Assembly (NCBI RefSeq): GCF_000235425.2 | Contig: NZ_KI912267.1 | Coordinates: 1,586,353 to 1,650,352 of the forward strand | DNA: 64,000 nt | Source of the DNA: Pseudofrankia saprophytica | GTDB taxonomy: Bacteria; Actinomycetota; Actinomycetes; Frankiales; Frankiaceae | Direction: 5' to 3' | In this document: positions 27,453 through 35,506 of the stretch, piece after piece | Numbering within the stretch: the stretch's first letter is position 1 | How the letters are laid out: every line of letters starts with the position of its first letter | Position numbers and translations under genes: made by a program | The notes under the pieces: generated by a model | Database searches by the model: none | What the model saw: the letters and a program-made list of their open reading frames with translations, nothing else | What the model was told of the DNA's origin: nothing

Positions 27453-28115
27453 TCAGTCGAGGGCGATGTAGTGGAGTTCGGGCTCGGCGCGGGTCTGGTA
27501 GAGGTCGACGTAGCGGGCGGCGATGACGTTGGCCTCGGCGTCGGGGCGGCCGCCGCCGATCCACGCGCTGATGGCGACGTGCGCGACGTAGATGCCGTGC
27601 TGCTGGAGTTCGGTGTGCAGGTTCAGGGTCCAGTTGCGCAGACCTGCCGCGGCCATGTTGATGTTCGCCATGAAGGGAGCCGGGGCGACGGAGCCGCCGC
27701 CGGTGGTGATGATGATCGTGCCGGCCTTGGCGGCGATCATGTCGTGGACTACCTGCCGCACGGCGTGGATCGCGCCGGTGAGGTAGAGGTCCAGCTGCGG
27801 CTGGAGGGTCTCCGGGGTGACGTCGAGGACCCCGACCGGGGCGAGCGCCCGGTCGGCGGGCGAGAACTCGAACACGTCGACCGCGCCGTACCGCTCCTTG
27901 AGGGCCGCGAACGCCTTGGTGACGGTCTCGGGCTCGCTGAGGTCCGCCGGGAACCCGGCGGCCTCGATGCCCTCGCCGGTGAGCGTGGAGACGAGCGCGT
28001 CGAGGTTGGTGGCGGTGCGGGCTATCAGGGCGACGGTGAAGCCCTTCTTGCCGAAGGCGCGGGCGATCTCGAGCCCCATGCCGGGGCCGGCTCCGACGAT
28101 GGCGATGACAGGCAT
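27453..28115 (-). CDS. SDR-fold oxidoreductase lacking the YxxxK dyad
   Basis: 220 residues. The N-terminus MPVIAIVGAGPGMGLEIARA is a Rossmann nucleotide-binding motif of the GxGxxG SDR type. VALIARTATNLDALV follows as in SDR proteins. Where the catalytic Tyr-x-x-x-Lys should stand, the sequence is PFMANINMAAAGLRNW, with neither Tyr nor Lys. TTGGGS replaces the usual Ser loop. This is therefore an atypical, perhaps non-redox or NmrA-like, member. Its first 55 codons and upstream leader are duplicated at 30987-31219. Catalytic role unknown. Confidence 0.82.
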   Translation of the reverse strand: MPVIAIVGAGPGMGLEIARAFGKKGFTVALIARTATNLDALVSTLTGEGIEAAGFPADLSEPETVTKAFAALKERYGAVDVFEFSPADRALAPVGVLDVTPETLQPQLDLYLTGAIHAVRQVVHDMIAAKAGTIIITTGGGSVAPAPFMANINMAAAGLRNWTLNLHTELQQHGIYVAHVAISAWIGGGRPDAEANVIAARYVDLYQTRAEPELHYIALD

Positions 28116-28184
28116 GTCGCTCTCTTCTGGTTGATGGGTGGGCTGAAACCGTGGGTGACGTACGAGGGCTGCCGGCGGCCGCCG
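27951..28184. repeat. Left copy of a 234-bp direct duplication
   Basis: It covers the 5' end of the SDR gene at 27453 and about 70 bp of its upstream leader. The right copy at 30987-31219 differs by about five substitutions and one indel, in the same orientation. Between them lie an SDR remnant and the PAP2-MFS gene. Confidence 0.9.
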
Positions 28185-28199
28185 TCATTCCTGGGCGGC

Positions 28200-28555
28200 T
28201 CAGCAGCCGGTGGATCGGCGGTCTCGTCCACCGATCCACCGGCTGCAGCCGGCCTCAGACTTGGCGGTGGCGACGGAAGGGCCGGCCCCTGGATCTTCAC
28301 CGGGTGCGGGCGCTTCCGGTCGGAATGTCGCGCGGACGTGGTAGCCGTCCTGGTCGCGGATGCGGGCGATGTGCCTCCGCACGTCGTCTGCGGTGGCGAG
28401 AGGCTCGTCGCCCGCGATCGTGCCGCCGAGGTCGTTGACGACGACCTTGGCGCCGCGCGCGGCGAGGTCGAGGGCGTGGGTGCGACCCAGACCGCCGCCG
28501 GCGCCGGTCACGATGGCGACCCTGCCCTCGAACGAGATGGCTCGATCATGGTGAG
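28200..28555 (-). pseudogene. N-terminal fragment of a second SDR (MFE-2-like)
   Basis: The minus-strand translation gives ISFEGRVAIVTGAGGGLGRT followed by HALDLAARGAKVVVNDLGGT. This is the start of SDRs related to 3-hydroxyacyl-CoA dehydrogenase domains of multifunctional enzyme type 2. Homology stops after about 70 residues and the frame runs into the hairpin at 28203-28246. No good start codon precedes the conserved part. I read it as a truncated relic. Confidence 0.7.
28203..28246. terminator. 16-bp perfect inverted repeat
   Basis: GCAGCCGGTGGATCGG (28203-28218) is exactly complementary to 28231-28246, with a 12-nt loop. It sits at the broken end of the SDR fragment, just upstream of the duplicated SDR leader. 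It could be a factor-independent terminator or the scar of an element; no T-run follows. Confidence 0.5.
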
Positions 28556-28773
28556 GAAGAGCCAGGCCTCACTCTCATGTGCCGCCTGGGATTGGGTCAG
28601 GCCAGGCGGACGCCGTCCACGGTGATCCGCAGGGCCTACGGGCCACGCAGGTCGGCCGTCGGGCGCCAACCGGTGACGGACGATCCGCAGACTTCCGCCC
28701 GTGACCAGCACCAGCAAACCCATGGAGCGTCACGCCAGCACCTCCGACCAGCACGTTCGAAGATGGCGAAGGC

Positions 28774-30921
28774 TCAAAGGACGAGCACGGGGGCCCCTTC
28801 CTCGGCGGGCCGGGTGCCGGGGCGTAGGAGCGCGCCGATGACCACCGCGGCGGCGGCGAAGATCGTCGCGGTCCACCAGAAGGCGGTCGTGTAGCCGCTG
28901 AGGGTCGCGTGGGCGGCGGCGGTGCCGCTGGCGGGGTGGCTGGTGAGGTAGTCGCTGGCGGCGCTGGCGGCGATGGTGGACAGCAGCGCTGTGCCGATGG
29001 AGCCGCCGACCTGTTGGGCGGTGTTGACGGCGGCGGAGGCGACGCCGGAGTCCTCGGCCCCGACGCCGAGGGTCGCGCCGGCTATGGTGGAGGCGAAGAT
29101 CAGGCCGCTCCCGGCGCCGACCACGATCAGGGGCGGCAGGATCTGGGTGGCGTAGGTGGCGTGCAGGGTGAGCTGCGCGAGCCAGGCCATGCCGCCGGCG
29201 GCGATGATGAAGCCCGCGGCGACGAGTCGTCGGGAACCGAGGCGGGGCTCCAGCGTGCTGGTGGCGAGCGTGGCGCCGACCGCCGTCGCGCCGACCAACG
29301 GGAGGAACGCGAACCCGGTCCTGATCGCGGAGTAGCCCAGGGTGTTGCGCAGGTAGTAGGTGAGGAACAGGAACACCGCGAACATGCCGACGCTGACGGT
29401 GAGCATGGCGAGCAGGGAGCCGCCGCGGTCGCGGTCGCGCAGCACCCGCAGCGGCAGCAGCGGGTGGGCGACCCGGGCCTGCAGCATGGTGAACACGGCG
29501 AGTCCGGCGGCGCCGGCGGCGAGGAACGCGAGGGTGGTGGTGTCGCGCCAGCCGTCCGTGTCGGCGTGGGACAGGCCGTAGACGAGGGCGAACAGTGCGC
29601 CGGAGACGGTCACGGCGCCGGGAATGTCGAGGTGGGGCCGGTCGGCGGACCGCTCGTGATGCAGGAGGATGAGCGCGCCGACGGCGGCGGCGGCGGCGAA
29701 GCCGACGTTGACGTAGAGGGACCAGCGCCAGGACAGGTATTCGGTGAGGACCCCGCCGAGCAGGAGACCGATGGCGCCGCCGGCGCCGGCGATCGCGCTG
29801 TAGATCCCGAACGCCTTGCCGCGTTCGTCGGGGTCGGTGAACGTGGTGGCCAGCAGCGACAGCCCGGCCGGAGCGACGAGGGCGCCAAACAGCCCCTGTA
29901 GGGCGCGGGCGACGACGAGCACCTCGAAGCTGGATGCGGCACCGCCGAGCGCGGATGCCGCGGCGAACCCGACGAGCCCGATCAGGAAGATCCGCTTGCG
30001 GCCGAACAGGTCGCCGATCCGGCCTCCGAGCAGCAGCAGGCTGCCGAACGCGAGCGCGTAGGCAGTGATCACCCACTGTCGCGAAGAGTCGGAGAAGTGC
30101 AGCGCACTCTGCGCGGACGGCAGCGCGATGTTCACGATGGTGGCGTCCAGGACGACCATGAGCTGGGCGATCCCGAGGACGCCCAGGATCAGCCACCGGC
30201 GCGCATGGTGCGGGTTGGGGGGGTGGCCCCTGTCGGCGGGTGCGGTGTCGGCGGGTGTGGTGTCGAGGGTCACGGGAGTCTCCTTCGCGTGCTGGGTGTG
30301 GGAGAACGAGCGGACGGCCGCGGCGGCGAGGGCCACGACGACGCCGCCGGCGATGGCATCGAGGAGGTAGTGGTTGGCGGTGCCCATGACCACGAGCGCG
30401 GTCAGCGGCGGGTAGACGACGCCCAGGGCTCGGATCACGGGCCTGCGGGCGTGACGGGCGATGAGCCAGCCCGACCACAGCGCCCACCCCACGTGCAGGG
30501 ACGGCATGGCCGCGAGCTGGTTGGTGAGGCTGCCGAAACCGCGGGGTGCGCTGCCCTCTCCGGCCCACCAGCCCCAGCGGTGGGTGTCGGCGAGCGTGTC
30601 GTGGAAGGCGCCGCCGGGCAGCAGTCGCGGCGGTGTCGTGGGGAAGAGCCAGAAGCCCAGGAGAGCGACGAGGGTCGCGACGGCGAGCGTCGTGCGGGCC
30701 GCGCGGTAGCTGTCGGGATGGCGGCGGTACAGCCAGATCAGGACCGCCGGCGTGACGACGAAATGCAGGGCGGCGTAGAAGTAGCTGGCGATCACGGCAA
30801 GCGGCGGCACATGCCAGAGGAACTGGTTGAGCGCATGCTCCGGAGCCAGGTGCCACGCGCGTTCCCAACCGCTCAGTGTTCGGCCGTGGCGGTCGGCGGC
30901 GGCCGGGTCCCCGTTCCGCAC
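28774..30921 (-). CDS. PAP2-type phosphatase domain fused to a 14-TM MFS exporter
   Basis: 715 residues in one open frame. Residues about 35-205 form a membrane PAP2-like domain: LNQFLWHVPPLAVIASYFYA, then AAMPSLHVGWALWSGW and GTANHYLLDAIAGG, the two His-containing catalytic motifs. From about residue 235 it is a DHA2-type MFS pump (LDATIVNIALPSAQSALHFS, GRIGDLFGRKRIFL, LQGLFGALVAPAGLS) with 14 predicted helices. An internal GTG at 30273, with AAGGAG 6 nt upstream, could initiate the MFS part alone (499 residues), so the gene may yield both a fusion and a free pump. At the 5' end a GGAAGGAGG overlaps the assumed GTG, so the first codon is uncertain. Drug or lipid-linked substrate export is plausible but unproven. 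Confidence 0.88.
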   Translation of the reverse strand: MRNGDPAAADRHGRTLSGWERAWHLAPEHALNQFLWHVPPLAVIASYFYAALHFVVTPAVLIWLYRRHPDSYRAARTTLAVATLVALLGFWLFPTTPPRLLPGGAFHDTLADTHRWGWWAGEGSAPRGFGSLTNQLAAMPSLHVGWALWSGWLIARHARRPVIRALGVVYPPLTALVVMGTANHYLLDAIAGGVVVALAAAAVRSFSHTQHAKETPVTLDTTPADTAPADRGHPPNPHHARRWLILGVLGIAQLMVVLDATIVNIALPSAQSALHFSDSSRQWVITAYALAFGSLLLLGGRIGDLFGRKRIFLIGLVGFAAASALGGAASSFEVLVVARALQGLFGALVAPAGLSLLATTFTDPDERGKAFGIYSAIAGAGGAIGLLLGGVLTEYLSWRWSLYVNVGFAAAAAVGALILLHHERSADRPHLDIPGAVTVSGALFALVYGLSHADTDGWRDTTTLAFLAAGAAGLAVFTMLQARVAHPLLPLRVLRDRDRGGSLLAMLTVSVGMFAVFLFLTYYLRNTLGYSAIRTGFAFLPLVGATAVGATLATSTLEPRLGSRRLVAAGFIIAAGGMAWLAQLTLHATYATQILPPLIVVGAGSGLIFASTIAGATLGVGAEDSGVASAAVNTAQQVGGSIGTALLSTIAASAASDYLTSHPASGTAAAHATLSGYTTAFWWTATIFAAAAVVIGALLRPGTRPAEEGAPVLVL

Positions 30922-30959
30922 CTCCTTCCGATGGATCGGGGCTCGAGGAGCCGCCGCGA

Positions 30960-31151
30960 TCAGGCGGCGGCGGCCATCGCGGTGGTGAACCCGGCGGCCT
31001 CGATGCCCTCGCCGGTGAGCGTGGAGACGAGCGCGTCGAGGTTGGCGGCGGTGCGGGCTACCAGGGCGACGGTGAAGCCCTTCTCGCCGAAGGCGCGGGC
31101 GATCTCGAGCCCCATGCCGGGGCCGGCTCCGACGATGGCGATGACAGGCAT
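30960..31151 (-). pseudogene. Truncated duplicate of the SDR gene at 27453
   Basis: 63 codons. The first 55 residues (MPVIAIVGAGPGMGLEIARA onwards) are nearly identical to the intact SDR, then the reading ends in TTAMAAAA and a stop. It is the coding part of the right duplication copy and cannot form a Rossmann enzyme. The leader is preserved and may still act as a promoter for the DNA to its left. Confidence 0.88.
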
Positions 31152-31219
31152 ATCGCTCTCTTCTGGTTGATGGGTGGCTGAAACGGTGGGTGACGTACGA
31201 GGGCTGCCGGCGGCCGCCG
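30987..31219. repeat. Right copy of the 234-bp direct duplication
   Basis: About 97% identical to 27951-28184, same orientation. The sharp edges and low divergence suggest a recent event. Confidence 0.9.
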
Positions 31220-31233
31220 CCGGGGCCGGAGTG

Positions 31234-31386
31234 TCAACGCTCCGGCGAGCCGCTCTCGGGGCCAGTGGTGGACACGACTTCCGCGGCCGGGGCGCAGATC
31301 CCGGTCTCGGCGTCGCAGTAGCCGATCGGCTCGTCCTGGACCAGGAACTCCAGCGGCGCCTCGGGCGTGGGTCTCTCGTCAGCCAT
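31234..31386 (-). CDS. Small acidic protein with a YCDAETGIC motif, coupled to the DsbA-like gene
   Basis: 50 residues: it begins MADERPTPEAPLEFLVQDEP, continues IGYCDAETGICAPAAE and ends GSPER. Its ATG at 31386 overlaps the end of the DsbA-like gene by 8 nt (ATGGCTGA), and GGGAG lies 7 nt upstream, so translation is probably coupled. The two cysteines, six residues apart, invite a redox or metal-binding role beside a CPWC-containing partner. I do not recognise a named family. Confidence 0.7.
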   Translation of the reverse strand: MADERPTPEAPLEFLVQDEPIGYCDAETGICAPAAEVVSTTGPESGSPER

Positions 31387-32050
31387 GGATCTGCTCCCAG
31401 GCCCGGTCGATGGCGCTGGCGTACTGGCTGACGCTGACCGCCCCGGGGATGCCGAGCCGCTCGCCGAGGACGGTGACCGGCACGCCGCGCGCGCCCAGCC
31501 GCACGGCGGCGTCGTGGTCGGCGCGCACGGCCTGGGCGTAGCGGTCGGTCGCGAGCACGTCGCGGATCTCGTCGGCCGGGATGCCGAGGTTCTCGCCGAC
31601 CCGAACGAGGGTGTCGGGCGCGAACGCCTCCTGGTTGCCGGTGAACACCTCGGCCTGCAGGCCGCGCAGGTACTCCCAGGCGACGCCGTGCTCCGCGCCG
31701 AGGTGCACGAGGCGCAGCATGTCGAATGTGCCGCTATAGGGGCGGTCGACCGCGTAGGGCAGGCCGTCGCGCACGGCCTCCGCGGCCATGCCCTCCTCGA
31801 TCGCGCGGGCCTGCGCGGCGGGCACGCCGAACTTGCTGGCCAGGTGGTCGACGGTCGGCGAGACGGCCGTCGTGGCCGTCGGGTCGAGCTGGAAGGTACG
31901 GGTCCGCAGGTCGATGTCCGCCGCGTGCCGGGACCGCTCGATGGCCAGGCTCAGGCGGTGCTCGCCGATGTAGCACCAGGGGCAGAGCACGTCCGCCCAC
32001 ATGTCGATCGTCAGTCGGGTGGATGTCGGGGCATCCGCGGACGGCGTCAT
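31379..32050 (-). CDS. DsbA-family FrnE-like oxidoreductase
   Basis: 223 residues. DMWADVLCPWCYIGEHRL carries the CPWC active site near residue 24, and RGVPVTVLGER supplies the cis-proline loop. The helical insertion (VDHLASKFGVPAAQARAIEE, FDMLRLVHLGAEHG) is that of FrnE/2-hydroxychromene-isomerase-like cytosolic DsbA proteins. No signal peptide is present. Family members act as disulfide oxidoreductases, some in polyketide biosynthesis or oxidative stress. It diverges from a TetR regulator with a two-site operator between them and is followed by a small Cys-containing protein. Confidence 0.92.
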   Translation of the reverse strand: MTPSADAPTSTRLTIDMWADVLCPWCYIGEHRLSLAIERSRHAADIDLRTRTFQLDPTATTAVSPTVDHLASKFGVPAAQARAIEEGMAAEAVRDGLPYAVDRPYSGTFDMLRLVHLGAEHGVAWEYLRGLQAEVFTGNQEAFAPDTLVRVGENLGIPADEIRDVLATDRYAQAVRADHDAAVRLGARGVPVTVLGERLGIPGAVSVSQYASAIDRAWEQIHG

Positions 32051-32072
32051 CGGAGGACCACCTTCCAGTAAG

Positions 32073-32123
32073 TTGAGGGTCTCTCAGGATCGGAGGCTAC
32101 CAGCTAACTTGAGTAGCCCTCAA
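32073..32123. promoter_or_regulatory. Two TTGAG-N5-CTCAA operator-like palindromes
   Basis: TTGAG-GGTCT-CTCAG (32073-32087) and TTGAG-TAGCC-CTCAA (32109-32123) lie 36 bp apart, centre to centre. They fill the 84-bp gap between the divergent FrnE-like and TetR genes. The second copy is a perfect palindrome. This is the typical place for an autoregulatory TetR site. Confidence 0.65.
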
Positions 32124-32134
32124 AATGAGTCGGG

Positions 32135-32722
32135 ATGGACATGACGGAAGCGAAGGCGGAACCGAAGGCCGTACGGCGTGACGCGCGGGACAACGCCGCG
32201 AAACTGCGCGCCGCCGCGCTCGAGATCTTCCTGACCACGGGGCTCGACGCGTCGCTCGGCGAGATCGCCCGGGCCGCGGGCGTCAGCATCGGCACCCTCT
32301 ACCACCGCTTCGGCTCCCGCGAGGGCCTCATCGACGCGGTCATGCCCGACATCGCCGCCCGGAAGCTGCAGACCCTGGGAACCAGCGTTCAGGCGAAGGA
32401 GACGGCGCGGGAGCGCCTGGAGACGTTCGTCCACGCGATGATCGACATCCAGGTCGCCGATCCCGCCCTGAACGACGCGTTCCTGCGCCGGTACCCGGAC
32501 GCGCTGGCGTTGCAGGGCGAATGTGACCGCGCGGCCGCGCTCGGACGGGACCTCGTGCGCGCGGCGCATGACGAGGGATCACTCTCGTCGAGCTTCACAG
32601 AGGACGATCTGTTCTGCCTGCTGTGGCTGGCGGGTGCGGCCAGCCGGGCCCCCGCCGCCCCGGAGGGTTGGCGCCAGGTCCTCGACCGCGCCCTGGAGTC
32701 GGCCTGGACCGCCCCCCGCTGA
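32135..32722 (+). CDS. TetR-family transcriptional repressor
   Basis: 195 residues. The HTH is RDNAAKLRAAALEIFLTTGL followed by ASLGEIARAAGVSIGTLYHR and FGSREGLIDAV, with the usual GTLYHRF recognition helix. The C-terminal ligand domain resembles the group with LETFVHAMIDIQ and SFTEDDLFCLLWLAG. ATG at 32135 or 32141 is possible; both lie within 20 bp of the second operator palindrome, with little room for a leader. It probably represses itself and the FrnE-like gene in response to an unknown ligand. Confidence 0.93.
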   Translation: MDMTEAKAEPKAVRRDARDNAAKLRAAALEIFLTTGLDASLGEIARAAGVSIGTLYHRFGSREGLIDAVMPDIAARKLQTLGTSVQAKETARERLETFVHAMIDIQVADPALNDAFLRRYPDALALQGECDRAAALGRDLVRAAHDEGSLSSSFTEDDLFCLLWLAGAASRAPAAPEGWRQVLDRALESAWTAPR

Positions 32723-32725
32723 CGA

Positions 32726-33335
32726 GGACCGCCATCAGGCCCGCGGCCACCGCGTCCGGGCGCTTGTGCGCAATCCTGCCGCCGTCCAGGCCCCAGCTGG
32801 GGTCGAGCTGATCCAAGGCACGCCCGCGAACATCGACGACATCCGCAAGGCCGCCCAGGGAACCGACGCGGTGATCAGCGCACTCAACAACGCCCGCGCC
32901 TCCGACAATCCCTGGGCCAAGCCCATCAGCCCGCCCGCCTTCATGACCGACGCTGCCCGCGACACCCTGGCCGTGATGGGCGAGGAGGGAATTCGACGGA
33001 TCGTCCTGGTCTCCACCCAGGGCGCCGGGGATGACTGGGCACGGCTCAACCCCGTGGCCAAGGCCGCCATTAAGCTGTCCAACGTCAAGTTCTCCTTTGA
33101 CGATCACACCGGCGTCGACAGTGTCGTTCGCGCCTCCGGCACCGACTGGACCCTGGCCAGGGCCGTCGTGCTCAGCGACAAACCAGGTGCGGGCCATGTG
33201 CGAGCGGCCGAGGCCGGCACCGCCAAGCCCGGTCGTCGGATCAACCGCGCCGACCTCGCCGGATTCCTCCTTGACGCCGTGGAGCAAGACACCTGGATCC
33301 AGCAGGCGCCACTGGTGTGGAACTCGCCAGGCTGA
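32726..33335 (+). pseudogene. NAD(P)H-binding (NmrA/SDR-like) protein lacking its N-terminus
   Basis: The frame from just after the TetR stop encodes ARGHRVRALVRNPAAV, then GTDAVISALNN, RRIVLVSTQGAG and NRADLAGFLLDAVEQ. This is an atypical SDR of the NAD(P)H-binding family. The first 25-30 residues, including the GATGxxG nucleotide motif, are missing, and no start codon fits before conserved sequence begins. The junction lies within about 10 nt of the TetR stop, so a deletion probably fused the two. Likely non-functional. Confidence 0.75.
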
Positions 33336-33563
33336 CCGCCCCGTGCCGGGCAACGCAACGCCAGAGCTTCCCCTGGGGCAGGACCGTGCAGACCGCCGCG
33401 AAGGTCTGAAAGGCGGACCTGCGCCGCGATCTATGCCTTGCGTGTGCCGTCGAGAAACATCGTCACGGTTGTCTGACGATCCGGGCGATCGCCCGGTCCA
33501 CCGGCAGCTCGTCCAGGTTCGCGGCGGCGTAGGCGTCGGCCAGCTCAGTCGTCCCTGCGACGG

Positions 33564-33782
33564 CTAGGCCGTTTCTCGTGGATCATCTGAGCCAGATGAA
33601 GATCGACGCAATGATGATCTCGTTGTAGAAGTAGTGGGCGCGCTTGGTGTAGCGGGTCGCCAGCGCGCGCCACTGCTTGAGCCGGTTGAAGAACCGCTCC
33701 GACGACGTTGCGGTTCTTGTAGCGCTTCTTGTCGAACTTCGGTGGCCGGCCGAACTATCTTGATCCACGAGAAACGGCCTAG
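33564..33782 (-). mobile_element. 219-bp internally deleted IS5-family element with perfect terminal repeats
   Basis: The first 22 bp (33564-33585) and last 22 bp (33761-33782) are exact inverted repeats. Each ends in CTAG outermost, which may be the IS5-type target duplication. Inside, the minus strand encodes only the transposase C-terminus (SERFFNRLKQWRALATRYTK, then IIIASIFIWLR). One extra G near 33707 shifts the frame from the preceding KKRYKNRNVV. It is a MITE-like derivative that needs transposase in trans. The flank 33336-33563 holds no convincing gene. Confidence 0.88.
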
Positions 33783-34210
33783 TAAGGAAGATCGACTACC
33801 GCGCCCTCGGCGGACCCCAGAGCCCGCTACCGACGGACGTGCGCACCGCTTACCTCCGCGAACCCGCCGGCATCAACCCCGTCCATGGCCGTGCTCCCGT
33901 CCGCGCCGCGGTGGCTGCGGCGAGCACGACCACCGCGCTGCGGATACTCGAACTCCCCGACCCGGGGCCGGCCGTCGACGACCTGCGTCCTCTGCTCAGA
34001 AAACCCCGCTCGCAGGACCGGAAGCAACTGGCCAGGAACACCAGCCCGACCCTGATGGACATCATGCGACTCCTCTGGCCATAGCCCCCAAGCCGCCGCA
34101 CCGGAGCGCCCGCCGCGCGGGACTGCCAGCAGTGGCCGACGCCATGACCAGACCGCCCGGCAGCCGCCCGCCCGCAACGCCGACGTCCGGTTGAGTGTTG
34201 AGTTCAGGGC
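33783..34210. other. Stretch without a confident gene
   Basis: An 81-codon plus-strand frame (33839-34084; DLRPLLRKPRSQDRKQLARN, then DIMRLLWP) has plausible codon use but no family I recognise, and its 5' end abuts the mini-IS. It may be the tail of a gene cut by the insertion. Nothing else is seen. Confidence 0.3.
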
Positions 34211-35113
34211 GTGATCCGCATACCGCCAGCCTTCACAGCGCTGACGGCAGCCCGTGAGGGCGACGCCGGCCGCCGCTGGCTCGAACAACTTCCCGCCCTC
34301 ATCGCCGACGTGCTCACCGTCTGGGGCCTGGAAGAGGCCGGCGATCCAAGGCACGGCCAGGTCGCACTCGTGCTGCCCGTCCGGCGGCACACCAGCGAGG
34401 ACTGCATGCTGAAGGTCTCCTGGCCCGACGAGGAAACCCGCCACGAGCCAGCCGCGCTGCAGGCCTGGTCAGGCCACGGCGCGGTCCTGCTCCTAGCTGT
34501 CGATCAGCGGCGAGGCGCGATGCTCCTCGAACGCCTCGACGCCTCCACCACCCTGGAGCACCAGCCGATTGCCCACGCCCTCCGTGTCGCTGCGTCGGTC
34601 CTACACGAGTTGCACATCCCTGCTCCGGCCGGCCTGCCGACGACCGCGGCGACCGCCGAGCGGTGGCAACAGACGCTGTCCTACGAATGGCGCCGACTCG
34701 GCGAACCGGGACCCGCCCGCCTCATCGACGCAGCGACCGAGACCTGCGGCCACCTCGCGCGCGACACCGCGCCTCAGGTCCTGCTGCACGGCGACTTTCA
34801 CTTCGCCAACGTCCTCGCCGGCGCCCGCCAGCCCTGGAACGCCATCGACCCCAAACCACTCGCCGGCGCTCCCGAATACGACCTGCTACCACTGCTGCGG
34901 AACCGCTGGGACGACATCACCGCCAGCCGCCAGCCCACCCACGCAGTCCGCTGGCGGATCGACACCCTCGCGGAAGCCAACGGACTCGACCGGACGAAAG
35001 TCCACGCCTGGAGCTTCGTCCGCAGCGTCGATGACGCGCTCTGGGGCCATGCCCAGCACGACAGCCAGTTCGAAGCGATCGCCTGGGAGATCGCACACGC
35101 CCTGGCTAGCTGA
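34211..35113 (+). CDS. Aminoglycoside/hydroxyurea antibiotic kinase, APH(6) type
   Basis: 300 residues. The catalytic loop LLHGDFHFANVLAGAR contains the HGD..H..N motif of aminoglycoside phosphotransferases. NAIDPKPLAGAPEYDLLPLL is the metal-binding segment typical of the APH(6)/hydroxyurea kinase family (PF04655). The N-lobe (ALVLPVRRHTSEDCMLKVSW) carries the ATP-binding Lys. Homologues phosphorylate streptomycin or hydroxyurea, but many in actinomycetes have unknown substrates. It is a single gene in scarred accessory DNA, so acquisition by transfer is plausible. Confidence 0.9.
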   Translation: MIRIPPAFTALTAAREGDAGRRWLEQLPALIADVLTVWGLEEAGDPRHGQVALVLPVRRHTSEDCMLKVSWPDEETRHEPAALQAWSGHGAVLLLAVDQRRGAMLLERLDASTTLEHQPIAHALRVAASVLHELHIPAPAGLPTTAATAERWQQTLSYEWRRLGEPGPARLIDAATETCGHLARDTAPQVLLHGDFHFANVLAGARQPWNAIDPKPLAGAPEYDLLPLLRNRWDDITASRQPTHAVRWRIDTLAEANGLDRTKVHAWSFVRSVDDALWGHAQHDSQFEAIAWEIAHALAS

Positions 35114-35146
35114 TCGGGGCTGGTGCCCGAGCTCACGGGACGACCT

Positions 35147-35439
35147 TCAAGATCCCAGTGCTATCGCTCCGAGCAGGGGCCGCAGCTCGTCGATCAGCGC
35201 ATCGACGCTGGCCCCGCGCTCGACAGCACGCGAGATCGCCAAGGCGACAGACGGCTCCGCCGCAGCCGCGACGAGGTCGGGTCGTTCCTCACGCCAGGCA
35301 ACGGCCGCCGCCCCGCGCCCGGGAGGGCGATAGAAGTAGTGGCAGGTCACCAGGAGCCCGGTCACCGCTTCCACCACCTCGTCGACGGGTCCGACGACGG
35401 TGAAGCTGCGGCGGCTGATCTGGGGATACGCACGACCAT
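35147..35439 (-). pseudogene. Hypothetical protein with a probable frameshift near its start
   Basis: The minus frame ending at 35147 gives SFTVVGPVDEVVEAVTGLLV, CHYFYRPPGRGAAAVAWREE, then ASVDALIDELRPLLGAIALG. Amino-acid use looks real, but the frame has no start. A good start, ATG at 35439 (MVVRIP), is in another frame. One missing base in the CCCC run at about 35423-35426 would join them into a 97-residue protein. I do not recognise the family. Confidence 0.4.
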
Positions 35440-35506
35440 GGACGTCGCCGCTCCGGCATAGGGATCCCGCCAGCCGTAGTGGAGCACGCCGACTCCGGTC
35501 TGGAGA

